Part shown: piece after piece, positions 37,307 to 43,763 of the stretch
How the letters are laid out: every line of letters starts with the position of its first letter
Position numbering within the stretch: position 1 is the stretch's first letter
Assembly (NCBI GenBank): GCA_019117305.1
Contig: DWZZ01000189.1
Span: 1-43,763 of the forward strand
DNA length: 43,763 nucleotides
Reading direction: 5' to 3'
From: Candidatus Mediterraneibacter merdigallinarum
GTDB lineage: Bacteria; Bacillota; Clostridia; Lachnospirales; Lachnospiraceae
Made by a program: the position numbers and the translations under genes
The notes under the pieces: generated by a model
Databases searched by the model: none
The model's input: the letters and a program-made list of their open reading frames with translations, nothing else
What the model was told of the DNA's origin: nothing

Positions 37307-40300
37307 ATGAACATGTATAAGAAAGTCCCAACAGATATGAATTTTGTCGGCAGGGAGAAGGAAGTGGAGAAGTTCTGGGAGGAGAACCACATCTTCGAGA
37401 AGAGTATCGAAGAGCGTGAGGGATGTCCGGAATATATTTTCTACGACGGCCCTCCGACTGCAAACGGAAAACCCCACATTGGTCATGTCCTGACCCGTGT
37501 TATCAAGGATATGATCCCCAGATACCGTACAATGAAAGGTTATATGGTTCCCAGAAAAGCGGGCTGGGATACCCACGGCCTGCCGGTAGAGCTGGAAGTT
37601 GAGAAGGCTCTCGGCCTGGACGGAAAGGATCAGATTGAGGAGTACGGTCTGGAGCCGTTTATTGACAAATGTAAGGAGAGCGTATGGAAGTACAAGGGAA
37701 TGTGGGAGGATTTCTCTTCCACTGTCGGCTTCTGGGCTGACATGGAACACCCTTATGTAACTTACCACAATACATTTATTGAGTCTGAGTGGTGGGCTTT
37801 AAAGCAGATCTGGGATAAAGGCCTGCTCTATAAAGGATTTAAGATCGTTCCTTACTGCCCGCGCTGCGGTACGCCGCTGTCCGCCCAGGAAGTAGCTCAG
37901 GGCTACAAAGATGTAAAAGAGCGTTCCGCGGTTGTGAGATTTAAGGTAAAAGACGAAGACGCCTATATCCTGGTATGGACCACCACACCGTGGACGCTGC
38001 CTTCCAACCTGGCTCTCTGTGTAAATCCGAATGAAGATTACGCAAAGGTAAAGGCAGCAGACGGATATATTTACTATATGGCATGCGCGCTTCTTGATAC
38101 CGTGCTTGGAAAGCTGGGTGAAGAAGGAAAGCCTGCATATGAGATCCTTGAGACATACAAGGGAACCGATCTTGAGGGCAAGGAATATGAGCCTCTTTAT
38201 CAGTGCGCGGCAGATGCGGCTGCGAAGCAGAACAAGAAAGCGTTTTATGTGACCTGCGACACATATGTTACACTGACAGACGGTACCGGTGTTGTTCACA
38301 TTGCGCCGGCATTCGGTGAAGATGATGCGAATGTAGGAAGAAAATACGGTCTTCCGTTCGTACAGCTTGTAGATGAAAAAGGAAACATGGCGGAGTCCAC
38401 GCCGTTTGCAGGACTGTTTGTAAAGAAAGCAGATCCGGAAGTGCTGAAGGATCTGGACAGCAGAGGACTGCTTTTCGACGCGCCGAAGTTTGAACACAGC
38501 TATCCGCACTGCTGGAGATGCGACACGCCGCTTATTTACTATGCGCGTGAATCCTGGTTCATCAAGATGACAGCGGTAAGGGACGACCTGATCGCGAACA
38601 ATAACACGATCAACTGGATTCCGGAGAGTATCGGAAAAGGCCGTTTCGGAGACTGGATCGAGAATGTTCAGGACTGGGGCATCAGCCGTAACCGCTACTG
38701 GGGTACACCGCTGAATATCTGGGAGTGCGAGTGCGGACACATGCATTCCATCGGCAGCATCGCAGAACTGAAGGAGATGTCCGATAACTGTCCGGACGAT
38801 ATTGAGCTGCACCGTCCGTATATCGACGCGGTGACCATCAGGTGTCCGAAGTGCGGCAAAGAGATGCATCGTGTGCCGGAAGTAATCGACTGCTGGTTCG
38901 ACAGCGGTTCCATGCCTTTTGCGCAGCATCATTATCCGTTTGAAAATCAGGAATTATTTGAAGAACAGTTCCCGGCGGACTTTATCTCCGAGGCGGTTGA
39001 CCAGACACGAGGATGGTTCTATTCCCTGCTGGCGATCTCTACGCTGATTTTCAACAAGGCGCCTTATAAAAATGTTATTGTTCTGGGCCATGTTCAGGAT
39101 GAAAACGGCCAGAAAATGAGTAAGTCCAAAGGAAATGCAGTGGATCCCTTTGACGCGCTGGAGAAATACGGCGCGGACGCGATCCGCTGGTACTTCTACA
39201 TCAACAGCGCGCCCTGGCTGCCGAACCGTTTCCACGGCAAAGCTGTTACCGAAGGACAGAGAAAGTTCATGGGAACTCTGTGGAACACATATGCATTTTT
39301 CGTTCTGTACGCGAATATTGATAATTTTGACGCTACAAAATATACACTGGAATACGACAAACTTTCAGTTATGGATAAATGGCTGCTGTCCAAAATGAAT
39401 ACTATGGTAAAAGCAGTGGACAATCATCTTGAAAATTACCGGATTCCTGAAGCAGCACGTGCTCTGCAGGAGTTTGTGGATGACATGAGCAACTGGTATG
39501 TAAGACGCAGCCGTGAGCGTTTCTGGGCAAAGGGTATGGAACAGGATAAGATCAATGCGTACATGACACTGTATACTGCTCTGGTTACGGTTTCCAAGGC
39601 CGGGGCGCCGATGATTCCTTTCATGACAGAAGAAATCTATCAGAATCTGGTCCGCAGTATTGATAATGACGCACCGGAAAGTATTCATCTGTGCCGCTTC
39701 CCTGAAGCGAAGGAAGAACAGATCGATTCTGAGCTGGAGAAGAACATGGATTATGTACTCAAGCTGGTTGTTATGGGACGCGCCTGCAGAAACGCGTCCA
39801 ACATAAAGAACCGCCAGCCTATCGGTCAGATGTTTGTAAAAGCCGGATTTGAGCTTCCGGAATTCTATCAGGAAATCGTAGCAGATGAACTGAATGTGAA
39901 GAATGTTAAATTTACGGAAGATGTAAGAGAATTTACTTCATACAGTTTTAAACCCCAGTTAAAGACTGTAGGCCCGAAATATGGTAAACTGTTAGGTGGC
40001 ATAAAAGCTGCTCTTGACAGCGTGGACGGCAACGCCGCGATGGATGAGATCAATGCGTCCGGCGCTTTGAAACTGGACGTAAACGGCCAGGAGGTTACTC
40101 TTTTCAAGGAAGATCTTCTGATTGATACAGCTCAGGTAGAAGGCTATGTGTCTGAGGATGACAATGGAATTACAGTTGTTCTGGACACCAATCTGACACC
40201 GGAACTTCTGGAGGAAGGCTTTGTCCGTGAGATCATCAGCAAGATCCAGACCATGAGAAAAGAAGCAGACTTTGAAGTTATGGACAGAATCCGCGTAACT

Positions 40301-40468
40301 TATGATGGAAGTGAAAAGGCAGAAGCCGTTTTTGAAAAGAACAGCACGGAAATCGCCGGCGAAGTTCTGGCCGACGAGGTTGTAAAAGCGCAGCCTGCAG
40401 GCTATGTGAAGGAGTGGAAGATCAACGGTGAAGCGGTTACAATGGGTGTTGAAAAGGAAGGAAAGTAA
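37307..40468 (+). CDS. ileS: isoleucyl-tRNA synthetase
   Basis: DGPPTANGKPHIGHVLTR (HIGH), KMSKSKGN, WYFYINSAPW; start 37307 or 37313 after GAAAGG. Confidence 0.96.
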   Translation: MNMYKKVPTDMNFVGREKEVEKFWEENHIFEKSIEEREGCPEYIFYDGPPTANGKPHIGHVLTRVIKDMIPRYRTMKGYMVPRKAGWDTHGLPVELEVEKALGLDGKDQIEEYGLEPFIDKCKESVWKYKGMWEDFSSTVGFWADMEHPYVTYHNTFIESEWWALKQIWDKGLLYKGFKIVPYCPRCGTPLSAQEVAQGYKDVKERSAVVRFKVKDEDAYILVWTTTPWTLPSNLALCVNPNEDYAKVKAADGYIYYMACALLDTVLGKLGEEGKPAYEILETYKGTDLEGKEYEPLYQCAADAAAKQNKKAFYVTCDTYVTLTDGTGVVHIAPAFGEDDANVGRKYGLPFVQLVDEKGNMAESTPFAGLFVKKADPEVLKDLDSRGLLFDAPKFEHSYPHCWRCDTPLIYYARESWFIKMTAVRDDLIANNNTINWIPESIGKGRFGDWIENVQDWGISRNRYWGTPLNIWECECGHMHSIGSIAELKEMSDNCPDDIELHRPYIDAVTIRCPKCGKEMHRVPEVIDCWFDSGSMPFAQHHYPFENQELFEEQFPADFISEAVDQTRGWFYSLLAISTLIFNKAPYKNVIVLGHVQDENGQKMSKSKGNAVDPFDALEKYGADAIRWYFYINSAPWLPNRFHGKAVTEGQRKFMGTLWNTYAFFVLYANIDNFDATKYTLEYDKLSVMDKWLLSKMNTMVKAVDNHLENYRIPEAARALQEFVDDMSNWYVRRSRERFWAKGMEQDKINAYMTLYTALVTVSKAGAPMIPFMTEEIYQNLVRSIDNDAPESIHLCRFPEAKEEQIDSELEKNMDYVLKLVVMGRACRNASNIKNRQPIGQMFVKAGFELPEFYQEIVADELNVKNVKFTEDVREFTSYSFKPQLKTVGPKYGKLLGGIKAALDSVDGNAAMDEINASGALKLDVNGQEVTLFKEDLLIDTAQVEGYVSEDDNGITVVLDTNLTPELLEEGFVREIISKIQTMRKEADFEVMDRIRVTYDGSEKAEAVFEKNSTEIAGEVLADEVVKAQPAGYVKEWKINGEAVTMGVEKEGK

Positions 40469-40472
40469 TACA

Positions 40473-42947
40473 ATGTTCAGCAAAAGATTTGAAAAAGAAA
40501 CATTTAAGCAGACGGTAAAGGACAATATCAGGACTTTATACAGAAAAACGATTGAGGAAGCAAACCCGCAGCAGGTATTTCAGGCTGTGTCCTACGCAGT
40601 AAAGGATGTCATCTTTGACGACTGGTTTGCTACACAGAAAGCATATGACAAAGCGGACGCGAAGACAGTCTACTATATGTCAATGGAATTCCTTATGGGC
40701 CGCGCTCTGGGAAATAACCTGATCAATATGACAGTGTATAAAGATGTAAAGGAAGCGCTGGATGAGATGGGAATTGACCTGAATGTCGTAGAGGATCAGG
40801 AGCCGGACGCGGCTCTTGGAAACGGAGGTCTGGGAAGACTGGCGGCATGTTTTCTTGATTCCCTTGCTACTCTGAACTATCCGGCGTACGGCTGCGGTAT
40901 CCGCTACCGTTACGGTATGTTCAAACAGGAGATCCGGGACGGCTACCAGGTCGAGGTGCCGGACAACTGGCTCAAAGAGGGCAACCCCTTTGAGCTCCGC
41001 AGAGAAGAGTATGCGAAGGAAGTCCGTTTCGGCGGAAATATCCGTTTTGAAAAAGATCCTGTAACAGGCAAGGATAAATTCATCCAGGAAAACTATGAAT
41101 CTGTTCTGGCTATTCCCTACGATATGCCTATCGTAGGATACGGCAACCATGTGGTAAATACCCTGCGTGTGTGGGACGCGAAGGCCATTACAGACTTCAA
41201 GCTGGATGAGTTTGACAGAGGAAATTATCATAAAGCAGTTGAACAGGAAAATCTGGCAAAACTGATCGTTGATGTTCTCTATCCGAATGACAATCACTAT
41301 TCCGGAAAAGAACTTCGTCTGAAACAGCAGTATTTCTTTATTTCAGCAAGCCTTCAGGCGCTGATTGCAAAGTACAAAAAGAAACACAGCGATGTGCGTA
41401 AGCTCTATGAAAAAGTAGTAATTCAGATGAACGACACGCATCCGACAGTTGCTGTTCCGGAACTGATGAGACTTCTCATCGATGAAGAGGGCTTAAACTG
41501 GGAAGAAGCATGGGATGTTACAACGAAGACATGTGCTTATACAAACCATACAATTATGGCGGAAGCCCTTGAGAAATGGCCTATCGACCTGTTCTCCAGA
41601 CTTCTTCCGCGTATTTATCAGATCGTACAGGAGATCGACCGCCGCTTCCTGATCAGAGTCCGTGAAATGTATCCGGGTAACGAGCAGAAGGTGAAGAAGA
41701 TGGCGATCCTTATGGATGGTCAGGTCCGCATGGCGAATATGGCTATTATCGCGGGATTTTCCGTAAACGGCGTGGCAAAACTCCATACAGAGATTCTGGA
41801 GAACCAGGAGCTGAAAGATTTCTATGAAATGATGCCTGAGAAATTCAACAACAAGACAAACGGCATTACCCAGAGAAGATTTCTGGCTCACGGCAATCCG
41901 CTGCTTGCAGACTGGATTACAGATAAGATCGGCGACAGCTGGATCACAGACCTGTCTCAGATCGCAAAGCTCAGACCATATGTGGAAGATGAGGACGCAA
42001 GACGTGAATTTATGCAGATCAAATACCAGAATAAAGTGCGTCTCGCTAAATACATTAAAGAACACAACGGCATTGACGTGGACCCGCGCTCCATTTTTGA
42101 CGTGCAGGTAAAACGTCTCCACGAATATAAACGCCAGTTCCTGAATATACTGCATATTATGTACCTGTACAATAAGATCAAGGAACATCCGGAAATATCC
42201 TTCTATCCGAGAACATTTATCTTCGGCGCGAAGGCGGCAGCCGGTTATCTCCGCGCGAAAGAGACGATCAAGCTGATCAACTCCGTGGCAGATGTTGTCA
42301 ATAATGACAGAAGTATCAACGGCAAGCTGAAAGTTGTCTTCATTGAGGACTACCGGGTATCCAACGCAGAAATAATTTTTGCCGCGGCGGATGTCAGCGA
42401 GCAGATTTCCACAGCGTCCAAGGAGGCTTCCGGTACAGGAAACATGAAGTTCATGCTCAACGGCGCGCCTACGCTGGGAACAATGGACGGAGCCAACGTG
42501 GAGATCGTTCAGGAAGTCGGAGAAGAGAATGCATTTATCTTCGGACTGAGTTCACAGGAAGTTATCAATTATGAGAATAACGGCGGCTATAATCCGCAGG
42601 AAATCTACTTCAACGACTGGGAACTGAAGCGTGTTGTAGATCAGCTTATGGACGGTACTTATTCTCATGGCGACCACAATATGTATAAGAATCTGTACAA
42701 CTCACTGCTGAATACGCAGAGCACAGATAAGCCGGATATGTACTTCATTCTGAAAGATTTCCGCTCTTACGCAGATGCGCAGAAGAGAGTGGAAGAGGCT
42801 TACAGAGACCAGCAGAGATGGTCCAGAATGGCTATGCTGCAGACTGCGTGCAGCGGAAAATTCTCCTCAGACAGAACCATCGAGGAGTATGTAAGAGATA
42901 TCTGGAAACTGGATAAGATAGAGGTTCCTTCCGGACAGGAAGCGTAA
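40473..42947 (+). CDS. glgP: glycogen/starch phosphorylase
   Basis: DAALGNGGLGRLAACFLDS, NDTHPTVAVPELMR, EASGTGNMKFMLNGAPTLGTMDGAN PLP region. Confidence 0.95.
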   Translation: MFSKRFEKETFKQTVKDNIRTLYRKTIEEANPQQVFQAVSYAVKDVIFDDWFATQKAYDKADAKTVYYMSMEFLMGRALGNNLINMTVYKDVKEALDEMGIDLNVVEDQEPDAALGNGGLGRLAACFLDSLATLNYPAYGCGIRYRYGMFKQEIRDGYQVEVPDNWLKEGNPFELRREEYAKEVRFGGNIRFEKDPVTGKDKFIQENYESVLAIPYDMPIVGYGNHVVNTLRVWDAKAITDFKLDEFDRGNYHKAVEQENLAKLIVDVLYPNDNHYSGKELRLKQQYFFISASLQALIAKYKKKHSDVRKLYEKVVIQMNDTHPTVAVPELMRLLIDEEGLNWEEAWDVTTKTCAYTNHTIMAEALEKWPIDLFSRLLPRIYQIVQEIDRRFLIRVREMYPGNEQKVKKMAILMDGQVRMANMAIIAGFSVNGVAKLHTEILENQELKDFYEMMPEKFNNKTNGITQRRFLAHGNPLLADWITDKIGDSWITDLSQIAKLRPYVEDEDARREFMQIKYQNKVRLAKYIKEHNGIDVDPRSIFDVQVKRLHEYKRQFLNILHIMYLYNKIKEHPEISFYPRTFIFGAKAAAGYLRAKETIKLINSVADVVNNDRSINGKLKVVFIEDYRVSNAEIIFAAADVSEQISTASKEASGTGNMKFMLNGAPTLGTMDGANVEIVQEVGEENAFIFGLSSQEVINYENNGGYNPQEIYFNDWELKRVVDQLMDGTYSHGDHNMYKNLYNSLLNTQSTDKPDMYFILKDFRSYADAQKRVEEAYRDQQRWSRMAMLQTACSGKFSSDRTIEEYVRDIWKLDKIEVPSGQEA

Positions 42948-42962
42948 AAGGAGGCGTTTGCA

Positions 42963-43763
42963 ATGCACACATCTTATCATTATTCATATAATTCAGCAGA
43001 TAATATGGCGATAGCAGTTTTATCGATCTGTCTGATCGTTCTGGTTCTGATTGGTGTTTTTGCACTGGCCGCTTATATCCTTCACTCAATCGGCCTATAT
43101 ACGATAGGGAAAAGGATCGGGTATTCAATTCCGTGGCTTGCTTTCATTCCGTTCGCCAGAGATTATATGCAGGGCGAGCTGGCGGGAGAGATTTCTCTGA
43201 AAACAAAGAAAATAAAAAATCCCGGGGTATGGAATCTGGTTATGCCGATTATATCCGGTGTAATTTTCTGGATATTTTATATGTTGTTTTTCCTGTTCAG
43301 CGGAGTGGGAATGATGATGGATTACCAGTCATACGGCAGATACAGCGGACTTAGCACAGGCACGATTACAGGGATGCTATTCTTCCTTATTATCTGGATT
43401 GTTGTCGCAGTTTTATACAGCGCTGTCTACCAGGTTCTTCGTATTCTGATCAACAAACAGATTTACGGCAGATTTACTACAGGAAATATGGCGATCACGC
43501 ATGCGGTGCTGTCTTCTCTGGTTCCCCTTTACGAGGCGATTTGTACCTTTGTTCTTCGCAACAAAGATTTTATGCCCGGAATGGAGCCGCCTGTACCGCC
43601 GCAGAGAATGACGCCGCCTGTTTCACCGGTAAATCCTGCAGATAATTTCCAACAGGAAGCAGGAATGAATTCCGCGCAGTATTATGCGCAGCAGGGAAAC
43701 GGAATGCCTCCGCAGCAGCAGTACTATGCGCAGCAGGAAACTGTGACGCCCCCGCAGCAGTAC
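42963..43763 (+). CDS. multi-TM membrane protein with Gln/Pro-rich C-terminus, 3' end outside window
   Basis: Manual translation MHTSYHYSYNSADNMAIAVLSICLIVLVL... open to edge; RBS AAAGGAGG; missing from track because no stop in window. Confidence 0.8.
   Translation, partial: MHTSYHYSYNSADNMAIAVLSICLIVLVLIGVFALAAYILHSIGLYTIGKRIGYSIPWLAFIPFARDYMQGELAGEISLKTKKIKNPGVWNLVMPIISGVIFWIFYMLFFLFSGVGMMMDYQSYGRYSGLSTGTITGMLFFLIIWIVVAVLYSAVYQVLRILINKQIYGRFTTGNMAITHAVLSSLVPLYEAICTFVLRNKDFMPGMEPPVPPQRMTPPVSPVNPADNFQQEAGMNSAQYYAQQGNGMPPQQQYYAQQETVTPPQQY

Noticed and set aside
37799-38932. Long minus-strand ORF (377 aa) antisense to ileS
   Set aside because: Lies wholly within a well-supported synthetase gene; no RBS or domain; composition typical of a shadow frame
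1-43763. tRNA, rRNA, CRISPR arrays, intact transposases or integrases
   Set aside because: None recognised by eye; tRNAscan-SE, Infernal and ISfinder searches would be decisive and were not possible

Overview
Chromosomal window from a Gram-positive gut-type Firmicute, probably Lachnospiraceae-like (inferred from family content only). Flanking segments look like ordinary chromosome: Fic protein (5' cut), exported proteins, a 1463-aa anchored pectinesterase, WYL regulator, ThpR, K+ channel, phosphohexomutase; then macrodomain, Rrf2, the scrR-scrA-scrB sucrose operon, D,D-carboxypeptidase, solute-binding protein, T-box-ileS, glycogen phosphorylase and a membrane protein cut by the 3' edge. Between about 14.2 and 28.2 kb is an accessory-looking region. 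It holds a DUF4143-type ATPase, a decayed integrative element (topoisomerase III N-terminus joined to a relaxase C-terminus), and a co-oriented cluster: HTH protein, histidine kinase, OmpR-type regulator, receiver-only protein, several lipoproteins, DUF4234-like, DUF3137-like, LemA, DUF2207. The most interesting signal is a promoter/leader module present twice in that cluster (19360 and 20564; 59/73 identical by hand count, identical spacing). Each copy is followed by a different GC-rich hairpin directly before a strong RBS. I propose the cluster as an uncharacterised envelope-sensing system; function is inference. Other items: a start-less ferredoxin remnant and a 3'-edge ORF, both absent from the ORF track, a Rex-like site with a promoter ending in an immediate terminator, an ileS T-box leader, and a combined ScrR/cre operator. 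No tRNA, rRNA, CRISPR array or intact transposase was recognised.
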